From the NCBI RefSeq assembly GCF_003034845.1, contig NZ_PZKC01000002.1:124001-188000 (forward strand): DNA of 64,000 nt, written 5' to 3'. Under the pieces are notes generated by a model. That model ran no database searches. It was not told the origin of the DNA and worked only from the letters and a program-made list of their open reading frames with translations. Shown piece by piece: positions 55,692 through 63,461 of this stretch (the first letter of the stretch is position 1; each line of letters opens with the position of its first letter). The stretch comes from Pseudothauera lacus. Lineage in GTDB: Bacteria > Pseudomonadota > Gammaproteobacteria > Burkholderiales > Rhodocyclaceae. The translations under genes were made by a program, and so were the position numbers.

Positions 55692-57153
55692 TCTGTTGAT
55701 CCAGCTTGCTGGTGAAATGTCGTTTTGCCGCACGGGTCAGCATGTAAAGCGTCGCGGGATCGGCAAAGCCGGTCGGCGGCAGGCCGTCGGCGGTTTGAAA
55801 GCTGGCAATGGCGCGGCTGGTCTGAATGCCGATGACGCCGTCCAGCTCGCCGTGGTAATGACCCAGCGTGGCGAGTGCGCGCTGCAGGCGCAGCGCCCCA
55901 TCACTGCGCTTGCCGTAAGTGAGGGGCCGATCCTCGGGCCAGTCGTGCGTCCACAGCGCGTGACGTTCGTCGACCAGGCACACGGCAGGGTCGTCCTGCG
56001 CACCTGCTGCCAGCGTCGGTGGCAAGACCAGCAGGTCGACGGCTGGATCGGCTGCGGCAAGCGCGCTGGCAAGGTCGACGGCAGCGAGCGGGCCTCCCGC
56101 CTTACGCCACGACTGATCGAGCCTGGCCTGCAGGCAGGGCGGCAGGCGTTCGTCCGGTGCAGAGGCCGTACTTGCCGCGCTGCTCGATGGCGGCGTGTCG
56201 GCAGCCATTTCGTGCCCGGGCGCGAGCGCCGTGGCGCCAAGGGCGGTCACCGCAGAGGCCGCCAGTGCGGCATATGCGGCCTTGCGTCGCCAGCCCGCGG
56301 ACGCGCGCAAGGGGGCCAGATGCCCTTCCTGCAGGCCCGATTCGCGCGCTGCCGCGCTGACCAGTGCGGCATCGACGGTACGTACGTGCCGAGCCACCAG
56401 TCCGTACAGGCAGCGGTCAAGCACGATGTGCATGCGCCGGGGGTTGCCGCGGGTGTGCTGGAAAAGGCAGTGGTGCGCGGCCTCGGTCACTGTGATGCGC
56501 CCCGCAGCGCCGGCAAAGCTGAGGCGGTGGTCGACGTATCGCATCGCCTCCTGAGGCCCCAGAGGTTGCAGTCGCACGTGCTTGACGATACGGCTGGTGA
56601 GCTGGCGAATCTCTCGCCGCTCAAGCGTGTCGACCAACTCCGGCTGGGCGATCAACACGATCTGCACGAGCTTCTCCTGGCCTGTTTCCAGATTGGTCAG
56701 CAGGCGCACCAGCTCCAGGCTTTCCATGCAGAGGTTCTGGGCGTCGTCGATGAGAATGGCCGTGGTGTGGCCTTCCTGCTGGCGCGCCAGCAGGAAGGCA
56801 TTCAGTCCTGCTAGGTTGGCGCCGAAGTCGTCGCTGCCAGGCAGCCCCAGGTCGCGGTTGATCTCGCGCAGCAACTCGCGTTCGCGCAGGAAGGTGTTGA
56901 GCACCAGTGCAACGGCACATCCCTGCGCTTCAAGGGTGGCGATCATGCGTCTGGCCAATGTGCTCTTGCCCAGACCGACCTCTCCGGTGACGACCACGAA
57001 GCCCTTGCGTTCGAGCACGCAATGCACGGCCTCGGCCAGCTCGCCTTCGAGCAGGTCGGTGTGAAAGTAGGCCTCCGCATCCGGAGTGGTCGGGAACGGA
57101 TGGCGGCTCAGCCCCAGCAGCTGGAGGTGGGCAGCGGGTGGTCGCAGCGCCAT
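55684..57153 (-). CDS. ExeA/MshM-type ATPase with peptidoglycan-binding domain
   Basis: 489 aa. AAA domain with Walker A TGEVGLGKST (56-65) and Walker B AILIDDAQN (132-140). A membrane helix lies near 288-308. The periplasmic part ends in a peptidoglycan-binding domain (about 415-475: LRLQRALATLGHYHGELDGVIG, RAIASFQ, LPPTGFADPATLYML). ExeA of Aeromonas uses the same design to bind peptidoglycan and help the secretin assemble. Its ATG overlaps the stop of the TPR gene by one base. Confidence 0.92.
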   Translation of the reverse strand: MALRPPAAHLQLLGLSRHPFPTTPDAEAYFHTDLLEGELAEAVHCVLERKGFVVVTGEVGLGKSTLARRMIATLEAQGCAVALVLNTFLRERELLREINRDLGLPGSDDFGANLAGLNAFLLARQQEGHTTAILIDDAQNLCMESLELVRLLTNLETGQEKLVQIVLIAQPELVDTLERREIRQLTSRIVKHVRLQPLGPQEAMRYVDHRLSFAGAAGRITVTEAAHHCLFQHTRGNPRRMHIVLDRCLYGLVARHVRTVDAALVSAAARESGLQEGHLAPLRASAGWRRKAAYAALAASAVTALGATALAPGHEMAADTPPSSSAASTASAPDERLPPCLQARLDQSWRKAGGPLAAVDLASALAAADPAVDLLVLPPTLAAGAQDDPAVCLVDERHALWTHDWPEDRPLTYGKRSDGALRLQRALATLGHYHGELDGVIGIQTSRAIASFQTADGLPPTGFADPATLYMLTRAAKRHFTSKLDQQNG

Positions 57154-58040
57154 TACTGCCTCTGCATCGCCTGTCGGTAGTGACGGAGCAGCTCGGAGTC
57201 CGGGTTACGGACGCGCAAGCCTTCGATGATCGCGCGCGCATCGTCGTGACGGCCCGCGTCCCACGCCAGAATGGCCGCATTGACGCCGGCGTTCTCGTCG
57301 CCGGGCAGGCGGTGCAGGATCTCGCCATACAGCAGGCGGGCCTGCCCGGCGTCACCGGCGGCCATCGCATGCCAGGCGCGCAGGCGCAGCAGGGTGATGC
57401 TCTCGGGGCGCAGCTCGCGGCCCAGCCGGGCCAGTGCCTCGGCAGCGGCGCCGAGCTCCTCACGCCCCATCGCGGCGTTGAACTCAGCCACGCCCGCGGC
57501 AATGCGCGCTTCCTGTGCGCTGTTGTCGACCACTGCCGTTCTCGCCGCGGGGGTCGGCGCCGCTGCGGTCGGCCGTACGAAAACCGCCGGGATACTGGCG
57601 CGGGGGCTGGCCTCCGCCGGCTGAGGCGGCGCCTCCGGTGCCGCCGGTTCCGCTGCAGGGGGTGCCGCATCCGGAGTGACCAGGGGGGAGATGGCCGGTG
57701 TCGGCAGTGCGGCAGCTGGCGGTGCCAGGACTGCCGGTTGATCAGCAGGGGCCATGGCCATCGTCGCGGGCGCTTCCGCAATGTCGAGCGGGGCGGGTAC
57801 TGCGACCGATGCCGGAAATGCGCCTGCCGCTAAAGCGGGTGGGGGTGTCACGGCTGCCGTGACGGCGGCGTCGCCATTGTCGAGCAGCGCCCAGGCGGCC
57901 GCTCCGGCGGCGCCCGCCAGAGCCACGCCGAAGAGCGCAGGCGCAGCGAAGCGTCGCCGTGGTGGCGTGGCGACGGCTGCTGCATCGACCTTCCCCGCAG
58001 GTTTGTCGATTTCGCGCAAGGCAGAGTAGATCATGCTCAT
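57153..58040 (-). CDS. MshN-like TPR protein
   Basis: 295 aa. A short cytoplasmic part begins MSMIYSALREIDKPAGK, which is typical of MshN. A membrane helix (about 32-52) is followed by a Pro/Ala-rich linker to about 180 and then TPR-like repeats to the end (EFNAAMGREELGAAAEALARLGRELRPES, ARLLYGEILHRLPGDENAGVNAAILAWDAGRHDDARAI). It probably supports pilus assembly in the periplasm. The ATG overlaps the secretin stop by 4 nt. Confidence 0.8.
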   Translation of the reverse strand: MSMIYSALREIDKPAGKVDAAAVATPPRRRFAAPALFGVALAGAAGAAAWALLDNGDAAVTAAVTPPPALAAGAFPASVAVPAPLDIAEAPATMAMAPADQPAVLAPPAAALPTPAISPLVTPDAAPPAAEPAAPEAPPQPAEASPRASIPAVFVRPTAAAPTPAARTAVVDNSAQEARIAAGVAEFNAAMGREELGAAAEALARLGRELRPESITLLRLRAWHAMAAGDAGQARLLYGEILHRLPGDENAGVNAAILAWDAGRHDDARAIIEGLRVRNPDSELLRHYRQAMQRQ

Positions 58041-59710
58041 AGCACATGCACCCGCAGGATCATGATCATCTCGCGGCTCTTGTGCGAATCGCTCTCCTGG
58101 CCGAACAGTTTGCCCAGCCCGGGCACGTCGGCTGCCCCGGGAATGCCGCGGTTGCGCGCACTCGTTTGCTGATCGATGAGTCCGCCAAGCAGCACCGTGT
58201 CACCGTCGCGTACGCTCAGGGTGGTGGTCATGCCCTTGAAGTTGACCACCGGGAGGGTCACCTTGCTGCTGCCGTCGGTGGTCTTGGCGACTTCGACGAG
58301 CGCCAGACTGCCGGGCTCGACATCGGTCTGCATCGGATGGACCAGCAGCTCGACAGTGCCGTCCTCGCGAATGAAGGGCACCACGCCGACCACGACGCCG
58401 GCGAACAGCGCGTCGGTCTCAACGTCGGCGGAGGCGGTCGTTGCCCCGCCGCCGGGGTTGGTGACGGTGACCGTCGAGCGCGACACATAGCGCGTGTTGG
58501 TACCTACGCTGAGCATCGCCGGAGTACCGTTGCGTGCGCGGATGCTGGGGTTGGAGAGCACCCTCACCGCACCGAAGCTGCGCAGCATGTTGATGGCCAT
58601 CGCAAAGGAATCGTTGCCCAGCAGGATGCCGCCGGCACTGCCGCTATTGCTGCCGCCGGCCGATAGCGAGGGCAGGGTGATCTGCTGCGGCAGCGGCAGG
58701 CGCGAGTTGTTGGGGAAGGCAGGCGCCGTCATGTTGCCGAGCTCGATGGAGCCGCTGCCGAAGGTCGCGGCAACCGAGCGGCGCAGCAGGTTCCAGTCCA
58801 CGCCGAACTCGAAGCCGTCGGCGAGCTCGACGTCGAGCAACTGTGCTTCGATCAGCACCTGCCGGCCAAGGACGCTCTTGTAGCGCTGCACGATGCGCTC
58901 CACCGAGCGCACTTGTGATGGACGCGCCCTCACGTAGAGCGTGCCGGTGGTCGGGTTGAGGGCGTAGCGCGGGCTCAGTTCCGGGTTGCGAGGCGTACCC
59001 GTACTTCCTTCGCTGCCGTCGCCGATGATGCGTTCAAGCGCTATTTCGAGCTGCTGGAACACGCCGGTGTCGTCGCCCGAACGTCCATCCAGGGAGAAGT
59101 TGCCGCGCAGCGCGTCCGCGCCTCCACCCCCGCCGCCGCCGCTGCTTTGATTGGAGCCGAAGACGTTGCCCCCCGAAGCGATGTTGACGCTCATGCGGGT
59201 GTTGAGGAAATCGAGGTCGAAAACCTGCTCCTGCATCAGCCCGACCTGGAGGGTGCTGCCACGGACTTCGCCATGCAGGTCGAAGACATCGAGGATGCTG
59301 CGGAACACCTCGCGCGCGGAAACGTTGTTGAGGTGCAGGTTGGCGCGCTTGTTGATGGCGACGACCTGAGGGTCCATCAGCAGGTTCATGCCCAGTTGAT
59401 CGGCCATGGTCCACAGCAACTGGCCGACGTCGGCCTCGTACATGCGGATCGACACCACGCGGTTTTCCAGGGCATCGTAGGCCGGCGGGAGCGGGGCGAG
59501 CGCCGGCAAGGGCTGCACGCGTTCGACGCGTTCGCGCAGTTGGTCGTGATTGGCGGCCAGCTTGCGCGACTCTTCGGCGACCTGGCGGCTCATTTGTTCG
59601 AGCGTCTCACGGTCGACCTCGCCCATGTTCTGGACGCTCTGCCTGGGTCCCTTGGCCGCGCAGCCGCTGAGCACCGAGGCTGCCAGGCAGAGAAGCAGCA
59701 GTTTGCGCAT
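58037..59710 (-). CDS. Outer-membrane secretin, MshL/PilQ/GspD-like lipoprotein
   Basis: 557 aa from ATG 59710; an ATG at 59761 would add 17 residues before the signal. Lipoprotein signal MRKLLLLCLAASVLSGC with lipobox LSGC. An STN-like domain (about 70-175: VSIRMYEADVGQLLWTMADQLGMNLLMDPQV) is followed by a glycine-rich loop (SSGGGGGGGAD) and an N1-like domain. The secretin core spans about 290-555, with VLIEAQLLDVELADGFEFGVDW, RVLSNPSIRARNGTPAMLSVG and DGDTVLLGGLIDQQ. It forms the outer-membrane channel of the system. It fits the MshL class better than GspD. Confidence 0.92.
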   Translation of the reverse strand: MRKLLLLCLAASVLSGCAAKGPRQSVQNMGEVDRETLEQMSRQVAEESRKLAANHDQLRERVERVQPLPALAPLPPAYDALENRVVSIRMYEADVGQLLWTMADQLGMNLLMDPQVVAINKRANLHLNNVSAREVFRSILDVFDLHGEVRGSTLQVGLMQEQVFDLDFLNTRMSVNIASGGNVFGSNQSSGGGGGGGADALRGNFSLDGRSGDDTGVFQQLEIALERIIGDGSEGSTGTPRNPELSPRYALNPTTGTLYVRARPSQVRSVERIVQRYKSVLGRQVLIEAQLLDVELADGFEFGVDWNLLRRSVAATFGSGSIELGNMTAPAFPNNSRLPLPQQITLPSLSAGGSNSGSAGGILLGNDSFAMAINMLRSFGAVRVLSNPSIRARNGTPAMLSVGTNTRYVSRSTVTVTNPGGGATTASADVETDALFAGVVVGVVPFIREDGTVELLVHPMQTDVEPGSLALVEVAKTTDGSSKVTLPVVNFKGMTTTLSVRDGDTVLLGGLIDQQTSARNRGIPGAADVPGLGKLFGQESDSHKSREMIMILRVHVL

Positions 59711-59787
59711 GCCGCCCTGATGGACGTGCCCGTGCGCAGGGGAGCGAATTTCGTTGTTCATAGGATCTCGATCTCGACCGTTAAAGT

Positions 59788-60531
59788 TCAATGACCGCCT
59801 GCGAGCAGGAGACCGGCCAGGGTTGCCAGGCCATGTGCAAGCACATGGTCGTCGTAAGCGGTGCTTGCCGCGCGGTTCGGTGAGGCAATGCATGCCCCGC
59901 TGCTGGGCAGGGCGGCGTGGTTGGCGTCGAAGGGGCTGCCGTTGCCGTTGCGGTCCTCGCCCGGAATCACCACGGCAAATGCAGGGTGGTAGCGCCGGTT
60001 GGAGGCGCAGTCGGCGGCACCTTCCAGACCGTCGTTGCCGGTGACGTGGACGTGGGTCGCGCCGACGGGCTGGTTGGCGGCGTTGCCAAGTGCGGCGAGC
60101 AGGTCATTGCGCGAGCGGTGCCCGTTGGACGGCGCCAGGTCGCCCGTGCGCTCCGCCAGAACGACGAGGTCGGCATCGACCGCGACGTTGCGATACACCA
60201 GATAGCGGGCGCGCGACTGTGTAGACGGGTTGGCCAGTCCCAGCGCTTCGTAGGGCACCCAGCCAGTCTCGACACCGTCAGGGCAATCTCCTGCAGCGTC
60301 ACCTTCGCGTCCATTGGCGCTGGTGTCCGGGCATGGCAGGCGGTGCTGCAGCCGGGCAAACGCCACCACCGCCGCTTCGATCTGCAATGCGCTTGCGGTG
60401 GCATCACCGCGCTGATCCGCGCGCAGGGCAAAGGCGCCTGCTGTTGCGCCGGCCAGCATGCCAATCACCACCAGCACGATGGCCAGTTCGGTGAGTGTGA
60501 AGCCGCGAGCCCGGTGCCGGAGCGCTTTCAT
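59788..60531 (-). CDS. Prepilin-like protein E with LPCPD motif
   Basis: 247 aa. Cleavage site G10 followed by FTLTELAIVLVVIGMLAGAT with Glu at mature position 5. RLPCPD (64-69) is followed by a longer loop (SANGREGDAAGDC), then GWVPYEALGL. A second acidic region EDRNGNGSPFD lies near 190. It lacks the C-terminal hydrophobic extension of proteins B, C and D, so it is the compact form. It overlaps the preceding gene by 4 nt. Confidence 0.85.
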   Translation of the reverse strand: MKALRHRARGFTLTELAIVLVVIGMLAGATAGAFALRADQRGDATASALQIEAAVVAFARLQHRLPCPDTSANGREGDAAGDCPDGVETGWVPYEALGLANPSTQSRARYLVYRNVAVDADLVVLAERTGDLAPSNGHRSRNDLLAALGNAANQPVGATHVHVTGNDGLEGAADCASNRRYHPAFAVVIPGEDRNGNGSPFDANHAALPSSGACIASPNRAASTAYDDHVLAHGLATLAGLLLAGGH

Positions 60532-61106
60532 CGCTGGGCCGGCGCCATGAAGTCGAAACGCATCTGCGCCTGCAGCGCCTGCAGGCGGTCGAGCTTGCGT
60601 TGCAGGGCGGCGCTGTCGGCTCCGCCCGGCTGACGGGAGAGTTGCTCGATTTCCATGGCAAGCGCCTGCATTTCGCCGGCAAGAGCGAGGTTGCCGCGCA
60701 ACACGCTTATGTCCACGCCGCCAACGACAGTGCCGCCGTGGGCTTGCTGCAGCTCGCCAAGCAGGGCATCCACCTCAGCGATCTCGGGCGGCTTGCCGCT
60801 GTTGATCAGCGTCATGAGCTTTTGCTGAACCTCGGCAAGTGCGGGTGCCGATGCAGATGTGCCGCTCGCGCTCGCGGATGCGGGGGCTGTGCCGGCACCG
60901 GCCATCCACGGTGGCGGCGCTTCCGCAGGTTGTTGCTGTGGCACAGCCGGTGCGGTCACCGTCTCCGCAGGGCGCGGTACCGTTGCGGTCGCCGGGCGTG
61001 ACGCAGTGTCGGCAACGGGCTGCACAGGGCGCAGGAACCAGACCGCGCCCGCGCCAAGACCGACACCCAGCGCTCCGGCGAGGATCCAGGGAGTGATGCG
61101 GTTCAT
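60528..61106 (-). CDS. Inner-membrane accessory protein of the pilus cluster
   Basis: 192 aa. One N-terminal membrane helix (ILAGALGVGLGAGAVWFL), a Pro/Ala/Ser linker to about residue 85, then helices with LAEVQQKLMTLINSGKPPEIAEVDALL and a C-terminal coiled coil (ALQRKLDRLQALQAQMRF). I do not recognise a family. Its place between the GspC-like and pilin genes, and one-base overlap with the former, suggest a role in the periplasmic part of the machine. Confidence 0.7.
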   Translation of the reverse strand: MNRITPWILAGALGVGLGAGAVWFLRPVQPVADTASRPATATVPRPAETVTAPAVPQQQPAEAPPPWMAGAGTAPASASASGTSASAPALAEVQQKLMTLINSGKPPEIAEVDALLGELQQAHGGTVVGGVDISVLRGNLALAGEMQALAMEIEQLSRQPGGADSAALQRKLDRLQALQAQMRFDFMAPAQR

Positions 61107-61636
61107 CAGCGCATCCCCCCTTGCCGGGGCGCGGAGGCGGGCCGCGGATCGGGCACGCTCAAGGTCTGGCGTCCGTGTGCATCGTGCACGATTACGGTGT
61201 TACGGCCGATGTGAGTGATGCGCCCGCCGTCAGGCAAGGTATCGCCGCGGCGCACGTAGTTGCCGTCTATGACCGCGCGCAGAAAGCCGTCGCCTGCGTA
61301 GATGAGGCTCAGTTGGCGCTCCTGCGGGATGTCCGAGGGGCCGAATGCAAGCGTACCGCCTGCCACAGGCTGTGTTGACGCCGTGCTTGCAGGCGGTCGG
61401 CTCGCCACCAGCGTCGTCAGCGGCGGACTGTAACGGTTGAGGCTGGCGGCAATCGGCTCAAGTTCGGCCTGCAAGGCCCTCAACCGGGCCAGTTCGGCAT
61501 CGGTGGCGCGCAGCCGTGTGTGCAGCTCTGCCGCGGCAGGAGGAGCGAACGCGGGGGCGGCAGCGGGGATCATGGAAGCGCCGAGCGCCGCGACGGCGCA
61601 GAGCGCGAACAGCCCCCCCAAAGGCAGGTATTTCAT
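61106..61636 (-). CDS. GspC/PilP/MshK-like periplasmic protein
   Basis: 176 aa. A membrane anchor or signal (GGLFALCAVAALGASMIPAAA), a short coiled coil (LRATDAELARLRALQAELEPI), and a beta domain at about 105-165 (RQLSLIYAGDGFLRAVIDGNYVRRGDTLPDG, ITHIGRNTVIVHDAHG). The last part follows the homology-region pattern of GspC and PilP, which link the inner-membrane complex to the secretin. One-base overlaps with both neighbours. Confidence 0.75.
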   Translation of the reverse strand: MKYLPLGGLFALCAVAALGASMIPAAAPAFAPPAAAELHTRLRATDAELARLRALQAELEPIAASLNRYSPPLTTLVASRPPASTASTQPVAGGTLAFGPSDIPQERQLSLIYAGDGFLRAVIDGNYVRRGDTLPDGGRITHIGRNTVIVHDAHGRQTLSVPDPRPASAPRQGGMR

Positions 61637-62943
61637 CAGGTGCGTCCTCCATAGGCGTGCTCGGTCCGGGTCAGGCGGTAGGAAAAAACGCCTGAAGCCT
61701 GGCTGCCACTGGCCGGGTCCAGAGCCTGGACCTCAAAGCCGCCTTGACGCAGGCGGGAGACGAAGCGGGCCAGTTGATCGCCACCGCGCATGCCGTTGTC
61801 GGTGGCGCCTTCCAGGACGATTCCACTGCTTGGGTCGTCGAAACGCACGCGCAGAATGCGCACGCCGCTGCCCGCGGCGGCAGACAGGTCGCGCAGCAAG
61901 GCAACCACGTCCTCCTGCTGGCGGGTGCGACTCAAGCGTTCGAGGAACTGCAGATCGCCCAGCGGCTGTGGGCCCAGCGTCAGCAACTGGCGCTCGACCT
62001 GCTCGGCGCGCAGGACCAGGGCCGCTTCCTGGGCGAGCAGGGACTCGGCCTGCGCGCTGGCGCTGCGAGCCTGGAGATGGGTACCGATGCCGCTGGCAAG
62101 CAGGATCGCGCCGGCCACCAGGGCGGCGGCGCTAGCCCATGGTAGAAGTTGCTCGGCGTGTGCGAGCAGGCGCGGCACAAACAAGGAGGTGCTGTCGCTG
62201 ACGCGTGCCGCTGCCGCCATCGTTGGCAGTGCGGAGAGCAGCTTGCCGGTGTCCGAGCTGAGCGCGTGCAGCGCTGCGAGGTGGGCGCGAGCCCCCGCGC
62301 TCAGCGCAAAGCTCGCAACCAGCGCGGCCTCGGCGCTCTCGTCGCGGCAGAGGGTACTTAACCACAGAGTCTCGGGGATCTCCCCGGAGGTGTGCATCGC
62401 ATCGCTGACGTGGCGCCCCAGTGCGGCTGCGGCGGCCTGGAGATCCTCCGCGCTTTCGCTGTAGGCCCGCGTCTCCGCATGGATGATCGAGTCGCGCCCG
62501 CAGTGCACATAGCGAAAAAGGAGACCGTGACGAATGGCCACCGCCTGCTTTTCGCTGCCCAGGCGGCGCATCACCGCCAGCAGGGGGAGAACCAGACAGT
62601 GATCGGGCTGGCGCTCACTCCAGGCCAGCAGCCGTTGCCACTCGTTCATTGGCACCGCCGTATACAAGGCCTTGAAGCCGCGCCCGAGGGCTAGGCGGTG
62701 GCACAGCACGACCTTGTTCTCGCCGTCCACAATACCTTCGGTGCGCAGGCGCTTCTCGATCAGGGCTTCGGCTGCGGCGGGCTGCCCCTCCAGGGCCAGG
62801 GCGCCACTATGCGCTGCGCCAAAATCACTGATCACGACAGCTGGCGCAGCGGGCTCAGGAAATGCGCCGAGTTCGCGCAAGGCCCCGCCGTCGAGCATCA
62901 GCCAGCGGTTGTCGAGGTGGAATACGGGCAGGGCGGTCTTCAT
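61636..62943 (-). CDS. GspL/MshI-like inner-membrane assembly protein
   Basis: 435 aa. A cytoplasmic ASKHA-like half (about 1-265, degenerate) is followed by a membrane helix (LLPWASAAALVAGAILLASGI), a coiled coil (AQAESLLAQEAALVLRAEQVERQL) and a periplasmic ferredoxin-like domain (VVALLRDLSAAAGSGVRILRVRFDDPSSGIVLEGA). This is the GspL arrangement, combining PilM- and PilN-type parts. It would recruit the ATPase to the membrane. It overlaps the neighbour genes by 4 nt and 1 nt. Confidence 0.75.
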   Translation of the reverse strand: MKTALPVFHLDNRWLMLDGGALRELGAFPEPAAPAVVISDFGAAHSGALALEGQPAAAEALIEKRLRTEGIVDGENKVVLCHRLALGRGFKALYTAVPMNEWQRLLAWSERQPDHCLVLPLLAVMRRLGSEKQAVAIRHGLLFRYVHCGRDSIIHAETRAYSESAEDLQAAAAALGRHVSDAMHTSGEIPETLWLSTLCRDESAEAALVASFALSAGARAHLAALHALSSDTGKLLSALPTMAAAARVSDSTSLFVPRLLAHAEQLLPWASAAALVAGAILLASGIGTHLQARSASAQAESLLAQEAALVLRAEQVERQLLTLGPQPLGDLQFLERLSRTRQQEDVVALLRDLSAAAGSGVRILRVRFDDPSSGIVLEGATDNGMRGGDQLARFVSRLRQGGFEVQALDPASGSQASGVFSYRLTRTEHAYGGRT

Positions 62944-63461
62944 TGTGGCTCTCCTGCGCGGAACAGCACGGTGCCGCGCAGCGACATGCGCAGTGGGTTG
63001 GCGCCGCTCTCCGGAGCGTGGAACAGGCCTTCGTCGAAGCGCGTCACCGACAGTTCGAAGGCTTCCGCGACGAACAGGCGTCCGCGCCCCTGGCTGGTGC
63101 CGAGCAGTACCTCGTTGGCATCCTCGCGTGGCAGGCTCTGGTCGCGGATCGCCATCCGCCGCTCGGCCCAGTGCGCCGGGGTGAGGCCCAGCGACTGCAT
63201 GCGGATGCGCAGTGCGGAACCTGTCTCGGCCAGCATCACCTGGCGCTCTGCCAGTTGCAGACGGTCCTGCGCCTGGGCCAGGGCGGCCTCGGCTTCGATG
63301 TGGGCGCGCTCGGCATGCTGGGCACGGTTGCGGCCGTCCGCAAAGGTCAGCAGTCCGCCGCCCAGCACCAGTGCGGCCAACGCGCAGCCGGCCAGGCGGG
63401 TACGGCGCCGGACGGCCAGCCCGGCGGAACTCGGCAGCGGTGAAGTATCGGCGGGCATCAT
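62940..63461 (-). CDS. PilO/MshJ-like inner-membrane assembly protein
   Basis: 173 aa. Short cytoplasmic start, one membrane helix (LAGCALAALVLGGGLLTFA), coiled coil (AERAHIEAEAALAQAQDRLQLAERQVML), then a small C-terminal alpha-beta domain (EAFELSVTRFDEG, RMSLRGTVLFRAGE). This is the PilN/PilO/GspM pattern. Its first ATG overlaps the stop of the pilin gene by one base. Confidence 0.75.
   Translation of the reverse strand: MMPADTSPLPSSAGLAVRRRTRLAGCALAALVLGGGLLTFADGRNRAQHAERAHIEAEAALAQAQDRLQLAERQVMLAETGSALRIRMQSLGLTPAHWAERRMAIRDQSLPREDANEVLLGTSQGRGRLFVAEAFELSVTRFDEGLFHAPESGANPLRMSLRGTVLFRAGEPQ

Noticed and set aside
58037-59710. The secretin as GspD of a standard type II secretion system
   Set aside because: It has a single short N-terminal domain set, a lipobox, and neighbours of MshE, MshG, MshM and MshN type. 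The full N0-N3 series and the GspG-K set are absent.
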